Shown here piece after piece: positions 54,018 to 64,000 of a DNA stretch of 64,000 nt (within the stretch, counting starts at the first letter, position 1; each line of letters begins with the position of its first letter). The notes beneath the pieces were generated by a model. That model had not been told where the DNA came from. It did not search any database and saw only the letters and a list, made by a program, of their open reading frames with translations. This DNA comes from Ustilaginoidea virens. Its lineage: Eukaryota; Ascomycota; Sordariomycetes; Hypocreales; Clavicipitaceae. The stretch spans positions 5,332,001 through 5,396,000 of the forward strand of contig NC_057316.1 in the NCBI RefSeq assembly GCF_000687475.1. Reading direction: 5' to 3'. Made by a program: the position numbers and the translations under genes.

Positions 54018-56304
54018 ATGAAGACGACTTGGAAGGATATTCCTCCTGTTCCCACTCAGCAAGAGTTTCTAGACATCGTGCTGAGTAGAACGCAACGCAA
54101 GTTACCGACGCAGATTCGGGCTGGATTCAAAATTAGCAGGATTCGAGGTATGGCGGCGACGCGGGGGGTTCATGAAGCCTTCTCGTGTGCAAATCACGAA
54201 GCTTGCTGCAGTTTGCGGTTCTCGCTGACAAACTGGCCCAGCTTTCTACACCAGAAAGGTCAAATTCTCCCAAGAAACTTTCTCGGAAAAGTTCGGCGCC
54301 ATTCTCGAGAGTTTCCCGAGGCTGCAGGACATACATCCTTTCCACAAAGATTTGCTCAACACTCTATACGATGCCGACCACTTTCGTATTGCCCTCGGCC
54401 AGCTCTCGACGGCGAAGCATTTGATTGAGACCATTTCCAGGGACTATGTGCGACTGCTCAAATACGGCCAGTCCCTGTTCCAATGCAAGCAGCTCAAGAG
54501 GGCTGCGCTTGGTCGCATGGCCACCATCATCAAGCGCTTAAAAGACCCGCTGCTATATCTTGACCAGGTCCGGCAGCATCTGGGGCGTCTCCCTTCCATA
54601 GATCCAAATACCCGTACATTGCTCATTTGTGGCTATCCCAATGTGGGCAAGTCCAGTTTCTTGAGAAGCATCACTAGAGCCGACGTTGATGTCCAACCGT
54701 ACGCCTTTACGACCAAGAGTTTGTTTGTGGGCCACTTTGACTACAAGTATTTACGATTCCAGGCCATTGACACCCCTGGAATTCTGGATCATCCCCTCGA
54801 GGAGATGAATACTATTGAGATGCAAAGGTAATGCCCAAAATAGCAAAACTCATCGCCAAGCTTTCACCCTTTCTTTTTTTTCCTTTTTTCCTTTTTTTTT
54901 TTTTGGGTTTCTCGTGAGGTGTGGAGTAAATGTTGACGCGCAAAATTAGCATCACTGCCATCGCTCATCTTCGATCCGCTATCCTCTACTTCATGGATCT
55001 TTCAGAGCAGTGCGGGTACACCGTCCAGGCCCAAATCCAGCTCTTCAAGAGCATCAAGCCGCTGTTCTCCAACAAGCTGGTCTTCCTGGTCGTGAACAAG
55101 ATTGACGTCACTCGACCCGAAGATCTGAGCCCCGAGCTACAGGCTGAGCTGGAGGGGTTGGTCAAGTCGGACAACGTTGAGATGCTCCAACTCTCCTGCA
55201 ACACGCAGGAGGGTGTACAGGAAGTCAAGAATTCCGCTTGCGAACGTCTCATCGCCGAGCGAGTCAACCAGAAGCTCAAGGCCGGTACCAGCAACGACGG
55301 TGCCATCGGTGGGCGACTGGCAGACGTCATGTCCCGCATCCACGTCGCCACACCCATGGACGGGCAAACTCGCGAGACGTTCATCCCCGACGCTGTGAAG
55401 AGCATGAAGAAGTACGACAAGCAAGATCCGCAGCGCCGCAAGCTGGCGAGGGACGTCGAGGAGGAGAACGGCGGCGCTGGTGTCTACAGCGTCGACATGC
55501 GCGCCAACTATATCCTCGACAACCCCGAATGGAAGTACGACGCGATTCCCGAGATTTTTGACGGAAAGAACGTCTACGACTTTGTCGATCCCGACATCGA
55601 GGCCAAGCTGGCCGCCCTCGAGGAGGAGGAGGAGAAGCTGGAGCAGGAAGGCTACTACGACTCGGAAGAGGACCTTGGCGACGACGATGAAGCCGAGGTT
55701 CTGAGAAAGGCGGAGCTCATACGCGAGAAGCAGCAGCTGATCCGGAACGAGGCTCGCATGAAGAAGAGGCTCAAGAACCAGGCCATCATCCCCCGCAAGG
55801 CCGTCAAGAAGACGTACTCGGAGCTCGAGGATGCTCTAGACCAGCTGGGCGTCGACACCACCCACCTGGCCGACCGGGCGCAGCCAAAGGAACCCCGTCG
55901 CGGCCGCTCCATGTCCAGGAGCCGACTGGCCACCGAGGACGGCGAGGCCATGGACGTGGACCAGAGCGCCCGAGACCGCCTGCGCGCTCGATCCAAGAGC
56001 AGGGCACCCACCACCAACCGCCGCGAGGACGGCGTGGCGGACGAGCTCACCCGGACAAAGGCCGAGCGCATCGCCAAGCTCAACCAGAAGAGGATGAACC
56101 GCATGGCTCGACAGGGTGAGGCCGACAGGCACACCACTGTCTCTCTTGAAAAGCACCTGGTAAGATGTCCTCCCGCCCCGAACCCTCCCCCCCTCGTCCT
56201 TGCATTCTTACTGTTCCGTGTCATGCCGTCTCATGTGGACCCGCGCTGACTGTTGCTCGTAGTACTCTGGCAAGCGCGGCATGGGCAAGACGTCCAGACG
56301 ATGA
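54018..56304 (+). CDS. nog1: Nucleolar GTP-binding protein 1 (60S ribosome assembly GTPase)
   Basis: Essential OBG/HflX-superclass GTPase (TRAFAC) that binds pre-60S particles and occupies the peptide exit tunnel and A-site region during maturation. Exons are 54018-54147, 54242-54827, 54950-56159 and 56263-56304, giving 655 residues. Introns (94, 122 and 103 nt) all have GT-AG ends and keep the frame. The N-terminal helical bundle starts [20 protein letters not shown] and ends with the FYTRKVKF stretch. G1 is GYPNVGKSS at about 175. The rest of the G domain reads [15 protein letters not shown] (G2), [20 protein letters not shown] (G3) and VVNKIDV (G4). The NOGCT region follows, then an acidic coiled coil ([24 protein letters not shown]) and Arg/Ser-rich repeats ([21 protein letters not shown]). 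The tail is [13 protein letters not shown], a lysine-rich end typical of Nog1. Intron 2 carries poly-T/TC tracts. All G motifs are intact. Confidence 0.96.
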
Positions 56305-56577
56305 AAAAAATAAAAAATAAAAAAAAGGCAAGCGTAGCAAAAGAGGCGCGCAGATGATTAAGCGCACGCACCCCCGTTGCTTCTGTCGGTTGCCACCGTG
56401 AGCTGTGCCCATGTCTGCTGTCCTAGGTGCAGCGAATTGTCTGCTGCGGGAGTTTGGGGCGTTGACGGAACATGCCAGAAGAAGGGATGGGCAACTTTGG
56501 GATATTGGTTGAGAGCAAGTGCGGCTGGCTGATTTCACATGTCCAGGGTGATGGCCTTGATCTTGTTTGGGGGGAAA

Positions 56578-56601
56578 GGGGGGGGGGGGGGGGGGGGGGG
56601 G
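56578..56601 (+). repeat. Poly-G tract (24 nt)
   Basis: Uninterrupted run of G, preceded by GGGGG-AAA. Such runs are prone to slippage and to assembly error. Confidence 0.85.
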
Positions 56602-57093
56602 TTTGAGACGTTTCAACTTTTCACATTGTCCAGGAGGATGGGTTCGTCATGTCTCGTGTCTGCTGGGAAATTCACAACATTAAACATTCACACATGTCCA
56701 TGCCAATCCATCGGTTTTCATGTCCAGAACAATCAGTAGATTCGTCATGTCATGACGTTTAGGAAACTTTGACGACATCAGTGGATGCATGACCTGTTGC
56801 TCAGGACTCGGCAATGCATAGCATGTTTTCCTTCGCAAGAGGCACCCGCTCGACGTTGCAAATAGCCAGCCGCCTCCTTGCCACGATGAATAGACCACCC
56901 GCGAAGAATCCTCGCACCTGCTCGTCAAAATTTACCACGGCAAAGAGCTCCGGGGGGAGAGAAGAGGCCTCTTCTTGCCGCTATTTGCAAGCCGTTTCGC
57001 ATAAAGTGGACAGAAATTTTACCCCAGACAACGCAGTCCCCACCAGCAGCAACAACTTGGAATTGAAAGGGAAAGATAAATAAAGGGAAAACG

Positions 57094-57122
57094 AAAAAAA
57101 AAAAAAAAAAAAAAAAAAAAAA
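57094..57122 (+). repeat. Poly-A tract (29 nt)
   Basis: Uninterrupted A run about 110 bp beyond the gdi1 stop codon (poly-T on the gdi1 strand). Confidence 0.85.
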
Positions 57123-57231
57123 CGGGAAAGGAAAAAAAAGAGTAGAACAAGAAAGGGGAAGAAACAAGGAGAAAAGGGTGTCTGTGCATCCCCCCTCCTT
57201 GCACGTTGCCTGACAATCGTTTTGAAAAAAT

Positions 57232-59343
57232 TTACTCCTCGGAAACGGTGATGCCTTCCCTCAAGCCCTCGACCTTGAGCTCCTCGCCAGCACAACGGCG
57301 ATAGATGTCCTTGACGTCGTCGGTCGTCGTTTCAAAGTGGCTTGTAGCGTCGTAGCTCTTGGAAATGAAGAGGTTGTCCTTCCTACCGTCTTCAAGGGGC
57401 TCGTGAATGGGAATTGGCGGACCCTGAAAGTTACGAAAAAGGGTAATGGCACCAACGTTAGCTCGATTTTACGGAAAATGCCTGCAGAGTCGACCGAGGG
57501 TGTCACATACCATGAATTGTTCCTCAATCTTGCCTAGACGGTCCAGACCAGGCTGCAGCTCAAGGTGATGGTTGGCAGATGACTCGGCAATTGTTGAGAC
57601 AATGGCAATCCAGTAGCCCTTGGGGCACACGTTGTGGGCAGATGAGACGCAGGCAATGTAGATGTCTGTTGGAGGAGAGCATAGCTCTGTCAGCAAAGAT
57701 GGCGGGCGTGCCGCAATGTTGCAGGGGAACAAGGGAAGGGGATCATACCGTTCTTGCGGCCAACCTGAGATTGGGGAATAATCAACTGTGAAGAGTCGCT
57801 GTCGTTGGTGCCCGCCAAAGGGTGGTTCAGGATGCAGATGGCTCGCAAGACGTGGCCAACAACCTTGGTCTTGTTCGGAAAGTACGAGGGATCTCCCAGA
57901 ATCATCTTGGCCTTGGTTTCAAACTTCATTTCCTCGGCGCCATTTTTCATGGTTGCCTTGATACCCGACGCCTTCTCGCCGTCAAACAGCAGTTCATCCA
58001 CCGTGGTGTTGAGCATATAGGTGCCTCCATAAATGGCGGAAAGGCGAGCAAAGCCTTGAGGCAGTTCACCGAGACCATAGAGCGGGTAGATGTAGGGGGA
58101 CTTTCCGTATCGCGAGACCGAGTTGCCGTAGAGGCGGATGCGTTCAATGGCGTCGGGAGCCTGTCCCGGAGTGGTGATGTAGTCATCGGTAAGGTACAGA
58201 GCCATGGCATGGCCAATAAAGTCCTTGGTGGTGGTTTCAAGACCGAATTTGTCGTACACATCCTTCATCGTGCAAGTGTTCATGTCGAGCCCTTTGGAAA
58301 CATGTCAGCCACGAGATACTGCACGGATACGTCGTGGCGTTGATTCTTCACCTTTGTGGGTGGCAGGGTCCTTGACGTCAAACGTGCCAACCCACTCTAT
58401 AAAGGACTTCATTCGTCGCTTTTCGAAAATGCCCATCAGAGGAGACTTGAGAGCTTCGCCTGCGTCAGAGGGGACCTTGGCAACGGTTGCCTTTGGTGCG
58501 GCACCTTGCTGGACAAAGCTGCCAGCAACTTGCTTGAACTCGAGGTATCGGGTGACATCGGTGGAGACGAGTATGTTGGTCAGCTCTCCAGAGGACATGA
58601 GGAACTTGGGTACGAGGTCAATGTTCCAGTCATTCAGCCGACCGTACTTGTTCCAGGGCTCCTCGCCGGCTTTGCAGGTGCCATATTTCTTGAATAGCTA
58701 TACACGGCGTGTGGCGTCAACATGTGTGAACGAGTACAGAAACCTCGGGGAGTTGACCGGAGCGGCACCAGGAAGGGGGAGAGAGCGAACGCACTGTTTC
58801 TAGATTCACGGACGCGGCTTCTCTGCGTTGCGAGAAAGGCTTAGCAAAGACTTGGACTGTGTCTCGCGCGTGATATGCAATACAAGAATTTCATATCAAG
58901 GAAGCATCACATGATGCTGCGCCAGCCTTGTTTGTCGACTTTGGAGGGGGAAGACATACCCGCCGTAGTGGTCGTTGCGGTCGATGTGGAGGACCCTCTT
59001 TCCCTTGACACTCAGCACACTGATGTGCAAGCATTCAGTCAGCCGCCATGGTTCTTGCTCCCTCGCTGGACTGTTGACGAGACGAGACGGCTTACCCGGA
59101 TAGAATACATTCAGTGAGTCCTGGGCAGAAAGACATTTGATCAAATCGGACCCAAACGGTCAGCCAGAGTTTCTCGTTCAGCCCGGGCGGGGGAAGGGGA
59201 GGGGGAAACAAGCTCCTGGACCAGCCAGCCAGGCCTTGCTGCAGTCGATGTCGAAGCAGCGTAGGGAAGCGGTAGGACCGGACCAGGCCAAACTCACCAG
59301 TGCCTAGCACAACAACATCGTATTCCTTGGCAATCTCGTCCAT
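57232..59343 (-). CDS. gdi1: Rab GDP-dissociation inhibitor
   Basis: Cytosolic protein that extracts prenylated Rab-GDP from membranes and recycles it, serving all steps of vesicle traffic. Eight exons: 59343-59298, 59120-59096, 59019-58960, 58822-58795, 58697-58352, 58291-57749, 57665-57511 and 57423-57232. All introns are GT-AG and keep the frame, giving 464 residues, normal for GDI. The N-terminal dinucleotide-fold motif is YDVVVLGTGLTECILSG. Sequence-conserved regions follow: KRVLHIDRNDHYGGEAASVN; GRLNDWNIDLVPKFLMSSGE (Rab-binding platform); VGTFDVKDPATHKGLDM; FIGHAMALYLTDDY (mobile effector loop region); YPLYGLGELPQGFARLSAIY. The C-terminal part contains YIACVSSAHNVCPKGYWIAI and ends LREGITVSEE. 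Intron-rich 5' half with very small exons (25-60 nt) is usual for fungal GDI1. The upstream region has several short tandem repeats. Confidence 0.95.
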
Positions 59344-59404
59344 CACGGGCAGCTTTTTCTGTGCTTTGTACTTTTGTTTTCGGGTATGGACGGAGGAGGC
59401 TGCT

Positions 59405-59460
59405 TGTGCTTGTGCTTGTGCTTGTGCTTGCTTTGCTTTGCTTTGCTTTGCTTTGCTTGC
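59405..59460 (+). repeat. (TGCTTG)n then (TTTGC)n microsatellites
   Basis: About four to five 6-bp units are followed by about five 5-bp units, located 60-120 bp upstream of the gdi1 start codon and so probably in its leader or promoter. Confidence 0.8.
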
Positions 59461-59497
59461 TATGTGTGAAGCTGAAAGGAGGAAGGGCCTGGGCAAC

Positions 59498-59530
59498 TGG
59501 GCTCTGGGCTCTGGGCTCTGGGCTCTGGGC
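59498..59530 (+). repeat. (GGGCTCT)n repeat
   Basis: Four to five tandem 7-bp units upstream of gdi1. Confidence 0.8.
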
Positions 59531-59833
59531 TCACGGGACACGGGGGTAACTGGGGAGTTGGGTGGAGGGGTCAACCAACTCAAGGCGGCGGGGTTTGGGA
59601 GGAGACGATCAATTGAAGCCATCCATCGGCCAAAGTGTGGGGACTCTGCGCCTAGCGGCGTCAGGGATCCTCCCCTCCCGTCTTGCAATAAAGGGCGGTG
59701 ATGAAAGATAGGTCAATCTCGGCACGGCCTCGGATACCCAAGGCAAGATAAGATGGAAGGTGGCCGGCCATGTCTGGCCTTCCGCCGCGACGGGGAGTTG
59801 GAATCCAAAAAGAGCCACCGAGGGTGCCAAGTC

Positions 59834-59882
59834 GATGATGCTGTTGATGATGCTGTTGATGATGCTGTTGATGATGCTGCCG
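59834..59882 (+). repeat. 12-bp tandem repeat (GATGATGCTGTT)
   Basis: About four units of a 12-mer, the last diverged, in the gdi1/mrpl4 intergenic DNA. Confidence 0.8.
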
Positions 59883-60423
59883 ATGATGCCCCGTTGATGG
59901 GGCCGAGTCCCCGCCATGTCATCGAGCGGACCGTCAACAAGCCTGCGATCCTGTCCCGCACAAAGACTTGCTTCCAGTTCAAGACCGTGGAGCTCCATTC
60001 CGTCTTGACTACCCCATAACTACCGGCCAGCCAGCAATTTTTCGAAAACGGCATTATGACAACATGAGCGTGGCCATGACATGAACTCCCCCTTCGATTT
60101 GCGGCCGTTCGATGCTTATGCCGCAAGCTCTCCCTGGAACTGAAGCTCAAGGCTACTGGCGCTGCTTCCCTCGTCCGGTGCGGGTCCTGCGTAATCAAGT
60201 TGCCGTTGCTAATGATTGATACCTGTTTTACATGCGTCTCTCCAAATGTACACGCGTTTTCGTCGAGGCTTCCTCTCCTCCATACCACCCCAACCTCCCT
60301 TCCCGGGAAAAGGAACGAGAGCGAGCCTGGAAAGGGAAAAAGAACCAAAAAAAAAAAAAAAAAAAAAAAAAAGGCTGCAATTTGCTGCCACTGTCGCCAC
60401 ACCTCTCCTACTGCCTCAACTTT

Positions 60424-61248
60424 CTATCGACAAACATCTTTCTCGGCCTTGGGAGGTTCATGCGCGGGGGGCGCGTCTCTGACGTTGTCGGTCAGATTTG
60501 CTTCTGTTTCAACATCGTTCTCGTAGGCGCCCGGCTTGTAAACCTGTCCATCCTCGGCATCCAGGTCGATCTCGGGATCCGACGCAGCCACCTCAACGGC
60601 GTCTTGCCAGGTATAGCATCGCTCTGTCAGGGCATGTTTGATCGCCCTCATCGTCTTCGTGACCTATGGTTTCAAAGGTCAGTACCAAAGCCACAGCCGA
60701 GCACAATGAGTCGCCCTGCTGGGCATGGACGGCATAACTACCTCCTCGTTTCTTGTATCAATCTCTCTCTCGCCGAATCCGAGCTTGCCTCGCGCCAACT
60801 CGGCCTTGGACGTGGCCAGCAAGTTCCTCTCTTTGCAGCATACCCACCACAGCGAGTGCAGATCTTCCCATGATTTCTTTCTGAGCTCTTCGACCGTCCA
60901 TGCCCTTCCGTGCTCCTCGGTCTCGTGGGGAGCCCACAGCGCCTTGCCCGGCTCAGGGAAGAACCCCCACAGACCGTGGTCTTGGTCAACGGCTATCTTC
61001 GGTTGGAAGTCGCGAGGCTTGGGTAAAGGAATGTCGGACATGGACAGGTGTTCCCGGGGCCCCGACCCGTACAAGCTGCTCACGCCGCGACCTTTGTTGC
61101 TGTCTCTGGTCTTGCGTTTGCATTGACGGGCTGTGGTTGAGAAGGCGGCCTGTCGCGGGCGGGAAATTGATAACGCGACAGCAGTGAGATTTGCGCTCCT
61201 TCGCGACAGACACCCGGTATGGTGACGCAGGGCAATCGGGCTGGCCAT
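60424..61248 (-). CDS. mrpl4: Mitochondrial large-subunit ribosomal protein uL29m (MRPL4/MRP-L47 family)
   Basis: Component of the mitochondrial 54S (large) ribosomal subunit near the exit tunnel. Two exons: 61248-60742 and 60663-60424, joined across a 78-nt intron (GTAGTT...TAG, phase 0), giving 248 residues. The first about 45 residues ([20 protein letters not shown] and [20 protein letters not shown]) are Arg/Ser-rich, lack acidic residues and look like a mitochondrial presequence. The MRP-L47 domain follows: [40 protein letters not shown], then across the junction [20 protein letters not shown]. The acidic C-terminus ([20 protein letters not shown]) is a fungal extension. Length fits the fungal family. 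Confidence 0.93.
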
Positions 61249-62574
61249 TGTGGTGTTCCGCTCGGCCCCCCCCTTGAGGTGTGGTTGAGGTCTCGGAATC
61301 GTATCAGGACGAAGGTTGCACCTGGTCAGAATTTCGGCATGTTTCTTTTCTTCAGCAGCACACTTGATTGGGTGGGTGGTTTGGTGCTCCGCTTAGTCAC
61401 CGTGGCCTTGTGCCTACCCTGTGCTCGATGCGAAACAAGAGAATACCCATCAGCGAATATTGGATGTGCACCAACGAGAGGAAATATGTGCAACACGATA
61501 CTCTTGACTATATACTTGCGTAAATCGGTAGTCAACGCCTCCTCCTCACCCGAGGCGGCTAACTCGAGACTCGATTTTAAATCATTGTGAAGCTGGGTTT
61601 TCAGTACCGGGCACCGGGGGTTGACCTTTGTAGGAGTCTCTTGCTTACTGATTCGACTACCGACGCCGACGGAAAGCGTTTACCGAGAAAGGAAGGGAGT
61701 CAAGTCATGTCGTCCATCCCGAGGAGAAGGCTTGCTATCGAGACCCATACAGGACTTGGTCGGTTCGGCGGCGGCACAATCTCAATACAACCTGACCAAT
61801 GCACCCAAAGCATCAACGACGTGCCGGTTCTTTCCTACATTGAGTTACCGCGGTGGCAAGGCCATGATCCCGTCCCTCCGCCCGGGGAAACGCCCAGATA
61901 GGCAGTTTTAAACAAAATAGGACGGACAAAAATCAAGGGTTGACACGTGGAGCACCTATTTGCCTTGCCGCCTGTTCGGGTGGCCACAAGGTATGATTTG
62001 ATATGTATTGACCGACACCAGACACACCAGACACACCTGACAACAAGCAGCCGCAACACACTTTTGAGGGGCTATGTTGTCACTCCGTAGCACAGAGCTT
62101 CAATGTTACTTGCTGCACCAAATGCCCCAGTTGCCCCAGTTGCCCCAGTTGCCTGGCTAGACCTTTCGCAGCAACCAGACCGCTACGGTTACGGAGTACA
62201 ATATCCGAAACAATCGAGGCCAATCATGTCAATGCAATGTTTCCCCACAACCACATCAAAGTTCCTACAACTTCGACTCCATCGGACGATGCCTGCCCAG
62301 CTTTATGGTTGTGTGTACGGGCTACCAGTAATCAAAGTATCCTAGTCAAGACCGACCCTGAGCAACGAGACTTACGACTTTTTCCATCCTTCCCTTCGCC
62401 GCTCCTTACCCACTTCAGTATCCGCCAAGGGCCGGTGGCAAGGCATCTCTTGAAGCTGTGAAGCCGTGAAGGCTGTGACGGGGAAAAGGCCCAAGCATCC
62501 CGCCATCAAGTTTTGGTGAAAGAACATTGAGGCAGAGGAATATATAAAAAAAAAGGGGGGGGGGACGAAGAACC
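61249..62574. other. Divergent intergenic region mrpl4/tex1
   Basis: 1.3 kb with promoters of both genes and no supportable gene. It includes a tandem TTGCCCCAG repeat (about 62123-62150) and a G-run at 62555-62564 just before the tex1 start. Confidence 0.55.
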
Positions 62575-63940
62575 ATGACACCAGTTCTAAGGGCCAGGCA
62601 AAGCTTGCCAAAGGACCGGTTTTCAACGTACTTTGGGAATTTGCGCAGCCAGCCGTACAACGACCCGAACTCGGCAAGGGGGTTTTCGCATTCGTACGTT
62701 TGAATATTCCTTTACATGGATACATGGGCTATTCTCTGCGCGGGATGCTAATAGTCGAAAGGTTTCGAACCATTGCGTGGAATCCGTTGGGGACTTTGGT
62801 GGCGACAGGCTCATCAGACAAGACGCTGCGAGTCTGTAAGATTTGGCGGGTTTATTTCTTTCCGGCTAGCTGCTGAGTATGAGCTGAGAATTTTACTTGC
62901 CCAGGGAACCCTGAAAAACCTCATGTCAAGTTTTCCACGGAACTCAAGGGTCACAATGCTTCCGTGGAGAAGGTTGCCTTCAACCCAACAAAGGACGCGG
63001 AGCTGTGTAGCGTGAGCGCTGATGGAGTGGTCAAGTTCTGGGATGTGCGGACCAAAGCCTGCTTCAACGAGGTTAAGGGCTTGGGGGAAGCGTTGAGTTT
63101 GGCCTGGGCGCCCGACGGGGAAACACTGGTTGTTGGGAACAAGGTGAGTGGCCCTTACATGGCCACGGGTTCGTCTTTTGCCTTGCCATTATCCCGATAT
63201 TTTCCCTTTTCCTTTTCCCTGCTCTCCCGCCTTCCCCGGGGCAAGAATTACCCCAAAGGAGAGAAGAGGGCCGGGTGGGATGAGACAGAAGACTGGGTGA
63301 CCGCCTGTGACGCATACAAGGCCGTTTTGTCGAGAGCTTCCGCAGAGCAAAAGTACCGTCCGCTAACTTATTCCGCCCCCAGACTGACAGCATATTCGTC
63401 CTGTCGCCCAGACAATCTACCCATCTTGCCATCCACCAGCAAAATGTTCCAACCAACCAAATCACGTTTTGCTATAGCGGCACCAAAGTATTCGTCACTA
63501 CCTCGGAAGGCAAGATTCGCATCCTCTCCTATCCGAGCTTCAAGCCAGCTCTCAGCGTTCAACATGGCGAAGAGGAGCAAGAGTTCATGCTCAACGGACA
63601 CACGTCGTCGTGCCTTACGGCGGAGATGCAACCAACGGCGAGGTATTTGGCTACAGGGGGCTCAGATTCCATCATTGCCTTGTGGGACACGAACGACTGG
63701 TTGTGTCAGCGTACGCTGACAAGAATGACGGGGCCGGTGAGGAGTATCAGTAAGCTTTGCTCCTTTTCCAGTGCCATTTCTTCTTTTTTTTTCTTTTTTT
63801 TTCTTTTTTTTTCGTGAGGTGTGCTGTTGCTCTACTGTTGTTGGGAAATTCTTGCTGCTGTTTCGACGTAGCCACTAACAGACTGGGAAACCCAGGCTTT
63901 ACGTTTGACGGGAGCTACATTGTTGGCGGCAGTGACGAAG
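62575..63940 (+). CDS. tex1: THO complex WD40 subunit Tex1/THO3 (3' end outside the window)
   Basis: WD40-repeat protein of the TREX (THO/TREX) complex coupling transcription to mRNA export. Exons read so far are 62575-62693, 62762-62835, 62905-63143, 63383-63749 and 63896-63940. The last donor (GTACGT, 63941) points to further exons beyond 64000. The N-terminus MTPVLRARQSLPKDRFSTYF is followed by the first blade, IAWNPLGTLVATGSSDKTLR. Other blades carry GHNASVEKVAFNP, SVSADGVVKFWDVRTK, LAWAPDGETLVVGN, GHTSSCLTAEMQPTARYLAT, GGSDSIIALWDTNDWLCQR and FTFDGSYIVGGSDEG. These match Tex1/THOC3 in order. The start is the first ATG in exon 1; the LPKxRF segment after it is family-typical. Intron 3 (63144-63382) is the longest at 239 nt; intron 4 is CT-rich. 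Confidence 0.92.
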
Positions 63941-64000
63941 GTACGTGTAACTTTTTCAACGCTGTTTCTGGGTACGGCGTCAAGCGTCGGCTGACTCTGG

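Larger units (their letters stand above)
56305..57231. other. Convergent intergenic region nog1/gdi1
   Basis: No gene is seen. It contains a 24-nt G-run (56578-56601) and a 29-nt A-run (57094-57122) in a purine-rich 110-bp stretch that would be pyrimidine-rich in the gdi1 3' untranslated region. Confidence 0.6.
59344..60423. other. gdi1 upstream region / mrpl4 downstream region with tandem repeats
   Basis: No gene is seen. Repeats: (GCTTGT)n and (TTTGC)n at about 59405-59460, (GGGCTCT)n at 59498-59530, a GATGATGCTGTT 12-mer at 59834-59882, and a 26-nt A run at 60347-60372 just past the mrpl4 stop. Confidence 0.6.

Overview
This is a piece of a filamentous ascomycete nuclear genome. Protein-coding genes have short GT-AG introns (mostly 56-180 nt), occur on both strands, and encode eukaryotic housekeeping proteins. 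Protein flavour, a het-s-type gene, and transition-only (CpA to TpA) decay of transposons typical of repeat-induced point mutation (RIP) point to the Sordariomycetes, probably Hypocreales. That placement is inference.

Layout. 1-1 kb: 5' part of srp68 (-). 3.6-7.2 kb: SNF2/RING helicase (+). 8.1-11.2 kb: gamma-tubulin complex subunit GCP2 (-). 11.77-31.5 kb: an AT-rich block that resolves completely into three Ty1/copia-type LTR retrotransposons nested inside each other. Each has LTR pairs of identical length (196, 753, 341 bp) and a perfect 5-bp target duplication (GTAGT, TATAT, ATAGC). The block sits in the former ~0.9 kb divergent promoter between GCP2 and the proteasome alpha5 gene pup2 (31.85-32.83 kb, +). 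33.3-36.3 kb: Zn2Cys6 transcription factor (-). 36.3-41.8 kb: gene-poor, with simple repeats. 41.8-43.4 kb: rrp8 (+). 43.8-45.3 kb: ddi1 (-). 47.5-48.5 kb: GNAT acetyltransferase (+). 48.9-49.6 kb: ura5 (-). 50.5-53.4 kb: a gene graveyard. 54.0-56.3 kb: nog1 (+). 57.2-59.3 kb: gdi1 (-). 60.4-61.2 kb: mrpl4 (-). 62.6 kb to the end: tex1/THO3 (+, 3' truncated).

The most interesting locus is 51.35-53.08 kb. A HET-s-like gene (HeLo domain plus C-terminal two-repeat amyloid motif; 290 codons end to end but with two compensating frameshifts) lies head-to-head, 198 bp from start to start, with a broken NACHT (NLR-type) gene. The first ~45 codons of that NACHT gene carry a matching HET-s-type amyloid motif. 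This is the architecture of the known het-S/nwd2 prion-signalling pair, here in decay. Beside it lie an aminoglycoside-phosphotransferase-like pseudogene and two unclassified coding remnants.

The live genes cover protein targeting (srp68), DNA repair/chromatin (helicase), microtubule nucleation (GCP2), protein turnover (pup2, ddi1), ribosome biogenesis (rrp8, nog1), mitochondrial translation (mrpl4), pyrimidine synthesis (ura5), vesicle traffic (gdi1) and mRNA export (tex1). They form no evident pathway cluster. All exon limits below were read by eye from splice signals and reading frame.
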